Below are positions 50,654-59,439 of a DNA stretch of 64,000 nucleotides, in pieces. Position 1 is the stretch's first letter. Every line of letters starts with the position of its first letter. Below the pieces are notes generated by a model. That model did not search any database. It was not told the origin of the DNA and saw nothing but the letters and a program-made list of their open reading frames with translations. Made by a program: the position numbers and the translations under genes. Source of the DNA: Candidatus Rokuibacteriota bacterium (GTDB lineage Bacteria > Methylomirabilota > Methylomirabilia > Rokubacteriales > CSP1-6); NCBI GenBank assembly GCA_003220495.1, contig QHSP01000038.1:1-64000 (forward strand), given 5' to 3'.

Positions 50654-51571
50654 ATGAGTCTCGTCCGGCGAGTCATCACAGCCCTGCTGCTCACCGGCGC
50701 CGCGGCACTGCTGCTGGCGTCCTCCACGCTCGCGCTCGAGCGGGTCGGCGTGGTGACCAACATCGAGGGTGTCGCGACGGTGGCGCGCGTCGCGCTGCCG
50801 GAGCCCCGGCCGCTCCAGTTCAAGGACGACCTGTTCCTCCGCGATCGAATCACGACCGGCGAGCGCTCCTTCGTGCGGGTGCTGCTCGGCGGCAAGGCCA
50901 CCGTCACCGCGCGCGAGCGCTCGGTGTTGACGATCACCGAGGTGCCGGGAGTCGCCACGATCAACCTCGGCGCCGGCCGCATCGCCGTCGCGGTCGCCAA
51001 GGGGCTGATGAAGCGGGGTGAGGTCATCGAGATCAAGACGCCGAATGCGGTCACGGCGATCCGAGGCACCGTCGTCATCGCCGAGGTGCAGCCGGCGGTC
51101 AGCGGTCATCGGTCGACGATCACGATCCTGCGCGGGCTCGTCGACGTGACCAGGCTCGATAGGGCGGGCGCGCTCAGCGGGCCCGCGGTGAAGGTCGGGG
51201 CGCTCGAGCGGGTGACCGTGATCGGCGCGGAGCCGGTGCCCGCGGTGGAGAAGATCACGCGCGAAGCCGCCTCACGCCTCGCGGCTGACTTCAGCCTCGT
51301 GCCGAAGAGCGCCCCGGCGGCCAGCACCGAAGCGCTGAGCGCCGAGGTGAAGCAAATCTCGCTGCGCGACGCCATGCAGCTCGTGGGCGCCACCGACCCG
51401 AACCCGACGCCAAGCCCGACGGGACAGAGCGGCTCGACCGGCGCGGGCCAGGGGGTGAGCGGCGCGGTGGGCGGGGTCGTCGGCGTGACGAACACGGCGA
51501 CGGGCGCGGTCGGTACGGCGACCGGCGGTCTGTCGACGAACACCCTCCTGCCCGGACTCCTGCACAAGTAG
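50654..51571 (+). CDS. FecR-domain secreted protein
   Basis: A 305-residue protein with a signal peptide (residues 1 to about 28, ending STLALE) and a FecR-type beta domain: RVGVVTNIEGVATVARV, LRDRITTGERSFVRVLLGG, RSVLTITEVPGV and TPNAVTAIRGTVVIAEV. The C-terminal 60 residues are Gly/Thr/Ser-rich and likely disordered (GVSGAVGGVVGVTNTATGA). Stand-alone exported FecR domains of this sort are not sigma regulators; they may be surface or polymer-binding proteins. Start ATG with GAGGAGA upstream. Confidence 0.8.
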   Translation: MSLVRRVITALLLTGAAALLLASSTLALERVGVVTNIEGVATVARVALPEPRPLQFKDDLFLRDRITTGERSFVRVLLGGKATVTARERSVLTITEVPGVATINLGAGRIAVAVAKGLMKRGEVIEIKTPNAVTAIRGTVVIAEVQPAVSGHRSTITILRGLVDVTRLDRAGALSGPAVKVGALERVTVIGAEPVPAVEKITREAASRLAADFSLVPKSAPAASTEALSAEVKQISLRDAMQLVGATDPNPTPSPTGQSGSTGAGQGVSGAVGGVVGVTNTATGAVGTATGGLSTNTLLPGLLHK

Positions 51572-51582
51572 GGCGAGATCGC

Positions 51583-51618
51583 GCGCGCCGCGCGCCGTCG
51601 GTCGAGCGCGCGGCGCGC
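51583..51618 (+). terminator. Strong GC hairpin after the FecR gene
   Basis: A perfect 13-base inverted repeat, GCGCGCCGCGCGC (51583-51595) and GCGCGCGGCGCGC (51606-51618), with a ten-base loop, 11 bases after the stop. No T-run, but stability should be very high. Confidence 0.6.
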
Positions 51619-51674
51619 AGGGCACGCCGTTCGGAGAACGCGGCCCGAAGGAATACTCGCGAGCGGGACTATCA

Positions 51675-51707
51675 CTTCCCGTCGCCGGGCGAACCGGCGA
51701 CGGGAAG
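51675..51707. terminator. Perfect 14-bp hairpin between convergent genes
   Basis: CTTCCCGTCGCCGG (51675-51688), five-base loop, CCGGCGACGGGAAG (51694-51707), 17 bases from the stop of the minus-strand VOC gene. With the hairpin at 51583 it insulates the two convergent genes. Confidence 0.6.
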
Positions 51708-51724
51708 GTCTTGCCTCGGTCGGT

Positions 51725-52597
51725 CTAGTTGGCTCCCGGGTAGAACGCGTCGCGGCCGCGCTGGTAGGTCCTCTGCTGCTGCGTCGCATTGCGAGAGACC
51801 AGCGGACGCATGAACATCGGATGCGTCGCGCTGCGCACCTCGTGCTCGATGGTGAACAGCACCTTCGAGGTCTCCGGGTCGACGATGTCCTTGAACCGGT
51901 ACTGAACCGGGTTCGACTCCTCGCTGATGAGGCCGCGGTCCTTCAGCCACCGATGCGGTCCCGAGAAGTTCGTCACGTAGATCGCGATGTGATGGCCGTC
52001 GTACGGCGCCTCCGGCTCGGTCGTCTCGCGGAAGATCAGGTGTTGCTTGGCGCCGACCTGGACCTTCGCCGAGGTGTTGCCGTTGAACGTGACGCTCGCG
52101 GGCGCGCCCATCGCGGTCTGGTAGAACTTCGCGATCCCGACGGCGGTGTTGGGCCGCACGGCGAATTCCACGTACGGGACGCCGAGGGTCATGTCGCCGA
52201 ACTCGGGGCCCGGGGCGTGGAACCGCATCTGGTTGCCCCACGGACAAGTGACGCTGACGTACTTGTCGTCGGCCGCGCACATGAACTTCGTGCCGCCCAG
52301 CTTTTCGCGCGCGCTCGTGAGGCGCATCTTCAGACTCTCGAGGTCCGGCACGACGAACCCGATGACGCCGCGGAGCACCTCCGGCTTTCCGGTCGGCATG
52401 TGGAACTGCTGCTGGCCGGCATTGATCCACATGTTCTCGGTGCCCGTCATGAGGTACGGGTCGCGCGTGAGCCCGAGAGCCGTCACGTAGAAGTTCGTCG
52501 CGACGACCTGGTCCGGGATCTTCACGTTGACGTGCTCGAGCAGAATGATGTTACCGATGTCTTCGGCGGTGCGATCGAACACCCTGTCACCTGGCAT
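51725..52597 (-). CDS. Two-module VOC family protein
   Basis: A 290-residue protein with ATG at 52595-52597 and GGGAGG upstream. Two VOC-type halves are visible: EHVNVKIPDQVVATNFYVTA ... NQMRFHAPGPEFG and GVPYVEFAVRPNTAVGIAKF ... DGHHIAIYVTNFSGPHRWL. The metal-ligand pattern is less clear than in classic extradiol dioxygenases. Function unknown; may be a dioxygenase-like or lyase protein. Confidence 0.75.
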   Translation of the reverse strand: MPGDRVFDRTAEDIGNIILLEHVNVKIPDQVVATNFYVTALGLTRDPYLMTGTENMWINAGQQQFHMPTGKPEVLRGVIGFVVPDLESLKMRLTSAREKLGGTKFMCAADDKYVSVTCPWGNQMRFHAPGPEFGDMTLGVPYVEFAVRPNTAVGIAKFYQTAMGAPASVTFNGNTSAKVQVGAKQHLIFRETTEPEAPYDGHHIAIYVTNFSGPHRWLKDRGLISEESNPVQYRFKDIVDPETSKVLFTIEHEVRSATHPMFMRPLVSRNATQQQRTYQRGRDAFYPGAN

Positions 52598-52676
52598 TGT
52601 TGGCCCCCTCCCTCAATGGCCCCCCATCATGGGACGCTCAGGCGTAGGATATCTCGAATTTCAAGGGGAGGGTGGG

Positions 52677-53090
52677 ATGGAATTCGGCCTGTTCACGGAA
52701 TTCGCGAGTCCCCGGGGGTGAGCGAGGCGGCGGCGTTCGACGAATCGCTCGGTCAGACGAAGGCGGCGGGAGGACATGGGCTTCGGCGCCGTCTGGCTCG
52801 CCGAAATCCATTTCCAGAAGGATCGATCGGTACTTGCGTCGCCCCTGGCGATCGCGGCGGCGCTGGCGGCCTGCACCCGCCGCCTCAAGATCGGCATCGC
52901 CGTCATGCCCAAGCCCTCCCAGCAGCCGCATCCGCCCATCCGCATCGCGGCGACGACGCCCGAGACATACCCCCTGATGGGACGGCTCGGGGCGCCGCTC
53001 TTGGTGGCGGTCCGCACGGTCGCGCTCTCGGATCTCAAGCGCCACCGGCCGACCTACCAGGCGGCGTGGACGGCGTCGGGACACGCCTGA
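52677..53090 (+). pseudogene. Decayed LLM-class oxidoreductase gene
   Basis: It begins at ATG 52677 (purine-rich site upstream) with MEFGLFTEFASPRG and hits TGA at 52719. Continuing in another frame gives VSEAAAFDESLGQT, and a third frame from about 52770 gives DMGFGAVWLAEIHFQKDRSV, LKIGIAVMPKPSQQPHPPIR and IAATTPETYPLMGRLGAPLL to TGA at 53088-53090. In intact relatives about 100 residues separate the IGIAV strand from the PKP-QPHPPI segment, so there are two frameshifts and an internal deletion. The 104-residue open stretch from 52776 cannot form a full barrel. Confidence 0.8.
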
Positions 53091-53117
53091 CGCGTCTCGT
53101 TCGGCGCCGCGCGCGCG

Positions 53118-54047
53118 TCAGTCCCAGAGGCGGGTCGAGAAGTAGCGTTCGCCGATATCGTTGAAGAGGGTGACGAAGCGGCCGCGGCCGATGCGTCGCG
53201 CGACCCGCTCGACGCCGGCCATGTACGCGCCGGACGACTGACCCACGAACAACCCGGACGCCGCCAGCCGCACGCACATTCGGTACGCCTCGTCCACGGT
53301 GACGGGTACGCGCTCGTCGATCAGCTTCTCGTCCAGGATCACCGGCACGATGTCCTCGGCGCGGCCGAGCGGCTTGAGCCCCTCCACGCCGGGGAACGCT
53401 TCGGGGATGACGCAGACGAGGCGGATCGCCGGGTCGTGCTCCTTGAGGCGCCGCCCCAGGCCGGTCAGGGTGCCCCCGGTGCCGACGCCGACGACCACGT
53501 GGGTCACCCGGCCGCCGGTCTGCTGCAGGATCTCGACCGCCGTCGTCTCGTAGTGCGCCCGCCAGTTGTCCTGGTTGCTGTACTGATCACAGAAGAAGTA
53601 GTGGTCCGGATCGGCCTCGTAGCGGCGGCGCACTTCTCGGAGCGCTTCGTCGTAGCCTAGGAGCCCGTCCGTGAACGTGAGCTTCGCGCCGTGCGCGAGC
53701 ATCCGCTTCTTCCGCTCGGCGCTCGCGTTGTCGGGGATCACGATCTCGACCGGCGCGCCGATGATCCGGCCGATCATCGCATAGGCGATGCCCGCGTTGC
53801 CCGACGAGCTGTCGAGCACGGTCTTGCCCGGCTTGAGCTGGCCATCGTCGAGCGCGCCCAGGAGCATTCTGAGTACCGGCCGGTCCTTGAGCGACCCTCC
53901 GGGGTTCAGGGATTCCATCTTCGCGAACACTTCGACATCCGGAAGCTCGCGACGCAGGACGTCCACCGGAACGAGCGGAGTGTCGCCCACCGCCCGCAAG
54001 ACGGGGTAACGATCCACGAGCGCCTGGATTCGGGGATCCCAGGGCAT
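53118..54047 (-). CDS. PLP-dependent cysteine synthase family protein
   Basis: A 309-residue fold-type II PLP enzyme. AKMESLNPGGSLKDRPVLRM holds the PLP Lys, DSSSGNAGIAYAMIG the substrate/phosphate loop, GVGTGGTLTGLGRRL the PLP phosphate loop. The family includes O-acetylserine sulfhydrylase and cystathionine beta-synthase; the enzyme is named cautiously. ATG at 54045-54047; an in-frame ATG at 54089 is possible. Confidence 0.87.
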   Translation of the reverse strand: MPWDPRIQALVDRYPVLRAVGDTPLVPVDVLRRELPDVEVFAKMESLNPGGSLKDRPVLRMLLGALDDGQLKPGKTVLDSSSGNAGIAYAMIGRIIGAPVEIVIPDNASAERKKRMLAHGAKLTFTDGLLGYDEALREVRRRYEADPDHYFFCDQYSNQDNWRAHYETTAVEILQQTGGRVTHVVVGVGTGGTLTGLGRRLKEHDPAIRLVCVIPEAFPGVEGLKPLGRAEDIVPVILDEKLIDERVPVTVDEAYRMCVRLAASGLFVGQSSGAYMAGVERVARRIGRGRFVTLFNDIGERYFSTRLWD

Positions 54048-54288
54048 GGCGCTTATGCGACTCGACCGGACGAAGTCATGGGAGGCCATTCTAACGTCAC
54101 TGGCAAGGTCTGCGCTGCGGCCCGGCGAGCTGGCCCGTCGACGGCGCCATGAGCGCCTCGACGAGATCGAGGTCGAGACGAGCACCGATCCGGCGCCGAC
54201 GCCGACGATCGCGTACGACACCGAGGTGGGAACCGTCGTGGCGCTTCGCCAGCTCACTTTGCGCATGGTGACGACGATGCGATCGGAG

Positions 54289-54294
54289 TACGCT
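54289..54294 (+). promoter_or_regulatory. -10 box of a predicted leaderless promoter (lipoprotein gene)
   Basis: TACGCT ends 8 bases (CAGGCGTC) before the GTG at 54303; no Shine-Dalgarno. Confidence 0.45.
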
Positions 54295-54302
54295 CAGGCG
54301 TC

Positions 54303-54995
54303 GTGGCAAGACGCGTGAGCGGGCCGATCATCGCGGTCGCCGCCGTCCTCGTGTTGGGCTGCACTCCGTTCTATACGTGGGACATCAACACTACGTCCAC
54401 GGCGCGGCCGCCGTCGTTCGACATCGGCGAGCTGTCGCGCCAGCCGGTGGCGACGGCTGGTCTCCTCGCTCCCGCCGGGCTCCAGGGGCTCAGCACATCG
54501 CTCTCCCACGCGCTCGTCGCCGCGCTCGCAAACGTGTCGCCGCCGATCCGCGCAATCCCGGCCCATGCGATCGCGAACGCGCTCAACGATCAGGGTCTCG
54601 CGGCCGAATACGCCGAGCTGCTTTCGGGCTTCGGCCGCACCGGCATCATGGAGCGTGAGCGATTGCGCCGAATCGGATCGGCGCTGGGCTTCCGCTATGT
54701 GCTGCTCCCGGGGCTGGCGCAGCTCGATCAGGCGATCCTGGACAGGCTCGAGATCGCCGGCGTCAAGGTGGTCAGGACTCGGGTCACGGTTCTGCGCGTG
54801 TGGCTGCAGCTCTGGGACACGCGGACGGGCCACATTCTCTGGGAGTCGGCCGGCGATGTCGCCACCGCGAGCGACGTGGTGAGACACGACCGGATCGTCC
54901 CGATCGAGGAGATCGCTGAAAAGCTGTGGCGGCGCATGATCCAGCACGACTTGCTCGAGGGTGGGACCGGATCACGATCCCTCCTCGATTTTTGA
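54303..54995 (+). CDS. Predicted lipoprotein, 230 residues
   Basis: GTG at 54303 gives a basic start, a hydrophobic core and a lipobox VLVLGC (Cys20). The mature part has LNDQGLAAEYAELLSGFGRT, GFRYVLLPGLAQLDQ and VLRVWLQLWDTRTGHILWES, a beta-strand pattern like that of CsgG/curli-export or DUF-type lipoproteins that start with a similar FRYVL...LWD core. No firm family. Located before the MscS gene. Confidence 0.7.
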   Translation: MARRVSGPIIAVAAVLVLGCTPFYTWDINTTSTARPPSFDIGELSRQPVATAGLLAPAGLQGLSTSLSHALVAALANVSPPIRAIPAHAIANALNDQGLAAEYAELLSGFGRTGIMERERLRRIGSALGFRYVLLPGLAQLDQAILDRLEIAGVKVVRTRVTVLRVWLQLWDTRTGHILWESAGDVATASDVVRHDRIVPIEEIAEKLWRRMIQHDLLEGGTGSRSLLDF

Positions 54996-55149
54996 GCGGG
55001 CCGTCACGCGCACGGCTGACGTCCCTCCGCCGGACACTCGCCCAGTGAGACCTTGGTCCAGGGACGGACTGAGCGACAGTCGCGTAGGCTTCGTGATCGG
55101 ACCGCGACACGCTCGAGCGCGCATTCAAGAACGGGTAGGGAGCAATGTG

Positions 55150-56874
55150 ATGGGAAAGGTCGGCCCACTCGCTCGCCGATTCGGCATTCGGCGTCTGGCT
55201 CTCGGCGTCGGCGTCATCGCGATGTCGCTCGCGATGGCGTCGCCGGCGAATCCGGTCACCGGCTCCACGTCCGCGCCCGAGCCCGTACCGCCGCCGGCTG
55301 ACGAGTTCGGACGCGGCACCCCCCAGGGCACCGTCCGCGGCTTTCTCGACGCGACGACCCCGCGCAACTACCGTCGCGCCATGAGCTATCTCGATCTGCG
55401 CCGCATCCCCTCGGCCAAGCTCGCGATGCGGGGACCGGAGCTGGCGCATCAGCTTCGGGTCGTGCTGGACAACACGGTCTACGATCTCGGCACGATCTCG
55501 GACGAGGCCGAGGGGCGGCCAGAGCCGGGACTGCCGAAAAGCCGCGAGCTCGTGGGACGTGTCGAAACCGACAAGGGGACGTTCTCGATCCTCCTCGAGC
55601 AGGTGCCGCGCGACGACGGCGTCCTGATCTGGCAGTTCTCGAACGTCACCGTCTCGCGGATCCCCGACCTCTATAAGGAGGTGAGCTACGGGATCGTGGG
55701 CGAGCGGCTGCCTCCGTTCCTCGTCGAAACGCGCGTGTTGCGGCTCGCGCTGTGGCAATGGATCGGGCTCGCGGCCCTGCTCCTGGTCTCGTGGCTCATC
55801 GCGTGTGTCGTCGTGCGACCCGGGCTGCCACTGACGCGCCAGGTGGCCATCCGGGTCGGGTTCGACGTCGGCGATCCCACCTTCGGCCGAGCCATCTCGC
55901 CGCTCCGCGGGCTGGTCGGGCTCAGCGTGTTCAAGGCCGGAGAATCGGCCCTCGCGCTGCCGGTGGCCGTCCATCCGATCGTCGCCGGGATCCAGAAATT
56001 CTTGCTCGTCATCATCATGACCTGGCTCGCCCTGCGTCTCATCGAAGTCATGAGCCAGGTCGTCCGCCGGCGCCTGCTGCGGCGCCACGAGCCGCCGAGC
56101 CAGCCGGTCATCGACTTCGTCCAGCGCGGGCTCAAGATCTTGGTGTCGGTGCTGGCGGTCCTGATGCTCCTCGAAGCCGTAGGCGTGCAGGTCAGCGCGT
56201 TGATCGCCGCGATCGGAGTCGGAGGCATCGGAGTCGCGCTCGCCGCCCAGCGGACCGTCGAGAATCTGTTCGGCGGCCTCGCGGTGATCGGTGATCGGCC
56301 GGTGCAGGAGGGCGACTTCTGTCGCTTCGGGGACCAGCAGGGAACCGTCGAGCGGATCGGCCTCTGGTCCACGCGCCTGCGCACGCCCGAACGCTCGGTG
56401 ATCACGGTCCCGAACGCCCAGTTCCTCACCGTGCAGGTCGAGAACCTCCAGGAACGGGACCGCATCCTGTTCAACACCACCTTGAGATTGCGGTACGAGA
56501 CCTCACCGGACCAGCTTCGCTGGGTGCTCGTCCGCATCCGGGCGCTGCTCGACACGCACCCGCGGCTCGACCCCGACAGCTCCCGCGTGCGATTCAGCGG
56601 CTTCGGGGCGAGCTCGCTCGACGTCGAGCTCTTCGTCTACGTCCGCACCAGGGATCCGAACGACTTCCTGGCGGTTCGCGAGGATCTCTGTCTGCGCGTG
56701 ATGGACGTCGTGACGGCTGCCGGGACGGCGTTCGCCATGCCGGCGCAGACCAACTACAGCGCCTCCGCCGGCATCGATCCCGAGCGGGCCGGCGCCGCGG
56801 CCGCCGAGGTGCAACGCTGGCGCACCGAGGGCAAGCTGCCGTTGCCGGAGTTCCCGCTGAAGACGCGATCGTGA
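55150..56874 (+). CDS. MscS-family mechanosensitive channel with N-terminal periplasmic domain
   Basis: 574 residues from ATG 55150 (GGGAG at 55139-55143; the GTG at 55147 is equally possible). A signal peptide and a periplasmic domain of about 150 residues (GTVRGFLDATTPRNYRRAMS) precede three or four membrane segments. The pore-lining TM3 and beta domain are ALIAAIGVGGIGVALAAQRT, VENLFGGLAVIGDRPVQEGD and GTVERIGLWSTRLRTPERSV; the C-terminal alpha/beta part follows. Such channels release solutes on osmotic downshift; the N-terminal domain type recalls plant and cyanobacterial large MscS proteins. Confidence 0.9.
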   Translation: MGKVGPLARRFGIRRLALGVGVIAMSLAMASPANPVTGSTSAPEPVPPPADEFGRGTPQGTVRGFLDATTPRNYRRAMSYLDLRRIPSAKLAMRGPELAHQLRVVLDNTVYDLGTISDEAEGRPEPGLPKSRELVGRVETDKGTFSILLEQVPRDDGVLIWQFSNVTVSRIPDLYKEVSYGIVGERLPPFLVETRVLRLALWQWIGLAALLLVSWLIACVVVRPGLPLTRQVAIRVGFDVGDPTFGRAISPLRGLVGLSVFKAGESALALPVAVHPIVAGIQKFLLVIIMTWLALRLIEVMSQVVRRRLLRRHEPPSQPVIDFVQRGLKILVSVLAVLMLLEAVGVQVSALIAAIGVGGIGVALAAQRTVENLFGGLAVIGDRPVQEGDFCRFGDQQGTVERIGLWSTRLRTPERSVITVPNAQFLTVQVENLQERDRILFNTTLRLRYETSPDQLRWVLVRIRALLDTHPRLDPDSSRVRFSGFGASSLDVELFVYVRTRDPNDFLAVREDLCLRVMDVVTAAGTAFAMPAQTNYSASAGIDPERAGAAAAEVQRWRTEGKLPLPEFPLKTRS

Positions 56875-56902
56875 TTCGGGAATCGCTGCTGGTCGAGCGC
56901 GG

Positions 56903-58432
56903 CTACCGCTCGGCCGGGCTCAGCGCGAGAACGGTGGGCCGCCAGCCGGGCAGGTCCAGGTAGAGGCCCCGCTTCGCGAGCTCGGTCCCGTCGCGCTCGT
57001 AGCGAAGCGTCGAATCCAGGAGATCGGTCAACCGCCACGTCGAGCCGTCGAGACCGGTGAACTGCAGGCGCACGTAGCCCCGACCGCGGTCCGGTCCCCA
57101 GTTGACGGCGACGAGCAGGCGGCGCTCCTCCCGCTCCCACGAGTAGGCGACGAGCTGCCGCCACGAGGGGGTGCCGTTCGCGTCGGGCTCGCGCTCCAGC
57201 AGGCGCCACTGGCCCTCGCGCACTTCCTCGCGTCGCATGATCGCGAGGAGCCGGGTGTAGAAGGTCTCGAGCTCGCGATCGATCGGCTCGGGCGCGCGGC
57301 GGCGCAGATGGTTGGACGCGCGCACCCGCCGTCCGGTGAGCTGTCCCTCGTGCACGAGGCGCAGCCCGGGCGCCAGGAGCGCCAGGACGGCCGCCGCGCA
57401 ATGCGTGGCGGGCGCGAAGGCCGCGGCGGCGCGCGGCTCGTCATGATTCTCGAGGAAGCGCACCGACCGCCGTTGAAACTCGGGCTCCGCGCGCAGGTGG
57501 GCGATGATCGTGTCGGCGTCCGCCCCCGCCCGGAGCTGGTCGTAGAGCTGCTTGTCGTAGGTGTAGTCGAAGCCCTGCCGCTGCAGGGTCGCCTCGAGGC
57601 CCCAGTACACTTCGGCCATGAAGACGAAGTCCGGCCGGAGACGCCGGATCTGATCGATCGCCCCCGGCCAGAACGGCTCGTCGACCGCGGCGCTTCCGTC
57701 TGCCGGCCGCGAGCGCTCGCCCCAGGTGCGCGCGATCACGTCGGGCAGCAGGAGCATCGCCATGTCGCAGCGAACGCCGTCGCACTGCTCGCTGATCTGG
57801 CGCAAGACGCTCGTCATCGCCTGCCGCAGCGCTTCGTGGCGGTAGTTGAGCTGCGCGGTGTCCGGCCAGCCCGGAAAATACGGATCGCGGCCGTGGGCGA
57901 GCACGCGCGAGCCCGTCCGTGTATTCGCCCGGAGGTAGTTGTGCGGCTCGCGGGCCAGATCGTCCTCGGTTCCGTGCACGTAGAATTCGGGATGCTCGTA
58001 CACCCACGGATGGTCCAGCGCGGTGTGGTTCGCGACGAAGTCGAGCATGAGACGCACGTCTCGGCTGCGGAGCCGGCCGCGGAGCCGCTCGAGGGCCGCC
58101 GGCCCGCCGAAGTCGCGATGCACCACGTACTCGCGCACCGCGAAGGGCGAGCCGCTCACGTCGGCCGGGCTGAAGTCGACGAGCGCCTCACGATATTCGG
58201 CTTGCCACTCCGGCCGGCGGGAGACCGCGCGGCCGGCGTCGCCCGTTTGCCACACTCCGAGGAGCCACACCCAGTCGAAGCTCTCGGTGGCGATGCGATC
58301 GAGCTCGGCCTCGGAGAAATCGTCGAAGGTCGCCGGGCGGCCGACCGCCTCGCCGGCTTCGTAGAGGTGCGCCCGGGTATTGATCTGGTAGAGCGAAGGA
58401 AATCGCCTCAGCGCGGCGGCGCCGCCTTCCAC
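56903..58432 (-). CDS. GH13 alpha-amylase family protein
   Basis: A 509-residue glycoside hydrolase. The four GH13 regions are present: [16 protein letters not shown] (I), [14 protein letters not shown] (II, nucleophile Asp), [17 protein letters not shown] (III, acid Glu) and [16 protein letters not shown] (IV, Asp). A beta-sandwich C-terminal domain follows. GTG at 58430-58432 lies inside the preceding glucosidase remnant. No signal peptide, so it is probably cytoplasmic, acting on maltooligosaccharides or trehalose-type sugars. Confidence 0.88.
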   Translation of the reverse strand: MEGGAAALRRFPSLYQINTRAHLYEAGEAVGRPATFDDFSEAELDRIATESFDWVWLLGVWQTGDAGRAVSRRPEWQAEYREALVDFSPADVSGSPFAVREYVVHRDFGGPAALERLRGRLRSRDVRLMLDFVANHTALDHPWVYEHPEFYVHGTEDDLAREPHNYLRANTRTGSRVLAHGRDPYFPGWPDTAQLNYRHEALRQAMTSVLRQISEQCDGVRCDMAMLLLPDVIARTWGERSRPADGSAAVDEPFWPGAIDQIRRLRPDFVFMAEVYWGLEATLQRQGFDYTYDKQLYDQLRAGADADTIIAHLRAEPEFQRRSVRFLENHDEPRAAAAFAPATHCAAAVLALLAPGLRLVHEGQLTGRRVRASNHLRRRAPEPIDRELETFYTRLLAIMRREEVREGQWRLLEREPDANGTPSWRQLVAYSWEREERRLLVAVNWGPDRGRGYVRLQFTGLDGSTWRLTDLLDSTLRYERDGTELAKRGLYLDLPGWRPTVLALSPAER

Positions 58433-58677
58433 ATGCGCTCGTGCATGGACTCGGCGCCTTCAGAGCCGAACCGGTGCATGAGCGGAGCCACGAGCCCGGT
58501 CCAGCCCGTCTGGTGGCTGGCCCCGATCCCGGCGCCGTTGTCGCCGTGGAAGTACTCGTAGAAGTAATTCCGGGTGTCGCCGCCGGCGCCATAGTTCTCG
58601 CGCACCGTGCCCCACTGTCGCTCGGAGAGGTAGGGCCCCCACTTCTTCCACGGCGTCGTCGGCTGGTCCGCGTTCAT
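58408..58677 (-). pseudogene. Internally deleted remnant of an MGH1-type glucosidase
   Basis: The frame is intact but only 89 residues long. [20 protein letters not shown] matches the N-terminus of a family of about 880-residue glucosidases (GH63-like, MGH1-type), and [20 protein letters not shown] matches their extreme C-terminus; the two are joined at about residue 39 ([13 protein letters not shown]). The roughly 800 residues of the (alpha/alpha)6 barrel between are missing. ATG at 58675-58677. It could be a single-deletion relic still translated, and it is coupled to the GH13 gene as the intact gene is in relatives. Matches are from memory. Confidence 0.75.
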
Positions 58678-58728
58678 GCGAGAACCTCAGCGCTCCGTCG
58701 CGAGCGCGCGTCTCCGTTCGGTCGGTGG

Positions 58729-59349
58729 CTACTTCTTCGCCGGCTTGTCGAGCGAGACGGCGAGCGCCTGCGCGTAGGTGATCTCGACCAGGTCTCCGAC
58801 CTTGACCAGATCGAGGTTCTTCGGGTCCTTCGCCTTGATGGTCTCCGTGTTGCCCCTGGGCCCCTTGATCGTGACCGTCTCGGCCTTCTTGTTGATCGCC
58901 GTGATCGTGGCCGTGACGGTGACCTCCCGGCCGATCGCGCCGGCCGGCGTCTCGCCGGGCTTCGAGCCGACGCGGCTCTCCTGCACCGTCGTGCCCGGCG
59001 TCGCGGTGCCCGGCTTCTTGATCTGGAACGCCAGCGCCTCCATGTAGGTCGCGAGGACGGGATCGCCGACCTTGACCGCGTCGAGCTTCTGGGGATCCTG
59101 CACCTCGAGGGTCACCGTGCGTCCCTTCGGCCCCTTGAGCGTGACGGTGTGGTTGTCCTTGTCGACGGCGGCGACGGTTCCCTTGACCTGGACGGCCCGG
59201 CCCGCGGCGCGTCCGGGCGCTTTCTCGGTCGGCGCCGGCGCCTTCTCGGTCCCGGAAGTCTGGGCGAGCTGTCGTCCATCAGCCGCCGGGGATTGAGACC
59301 ACATCAGGATGCTCGCGAACACGATTACCGTCGTCACCTTCGGGCTCAT
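58729..59349 (-). CDS. Secreted protein with two copies of a ~60-residue beta domain
   Basis: 206 residues from ATG 59347-59349 (GGAGG upstream). Signal peptide (residues 1 to about 30). The first copy reads VKGTVAAVDKDNHTVTLKGP ... KVGDPVLATYMEALAFQI, and the second reads VTATITAINKKAETVTIKGP ... KVGDLVEITYAQALAVSL, clearly a tandem duplication of an OB-like module. A charged Ala/Thr/Lys linker separates them. Function unknown; probably periplasmic. Confidence 0.75.
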   Translation of the reverse strand: MSPKVTTVIVFASILMWSQSPAADGRQLAQTSGTEKAPAPTEKAPGRAAGRAVQVKGTVAAVDKDNHTVTLKGPKGRTVTLEVQDPQKLDAVKVGDPVLATYMEALAFQIKKPGTATPGTTVQESRVGSKPGETPAGAIGREVTVTATITAINKKAETVTIKGPRGNTETIKAKDPKNLDLVKVGDLVEITYAQALAVSLDKPAKK

Positions 59350-59439
59350 TGTGGCCCTCCTGGTGCCCAGGGTATGCCGGGCGGCGGACGAATCGGCCAT
59401 GAGACCTAGGTCCAGGCTCCGGAAAGCGAACGAGGGGAG

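Noticed and set aside
52776-53090. 104-residue LLM-like protein
   Set aside because: It lacks the N-terminal strand and about 100 central residues of the barrel; better described as part of a pseudogene.
54046-54318. 90-residue plus-strand frame between cysteine synthase and the lipoprotein
   Set aside because: No Shine-Dalgarno or -10 box in place, no recognisable domain, overlaps the start of cysteine synthase and the promoter of the lipoprotein gene.
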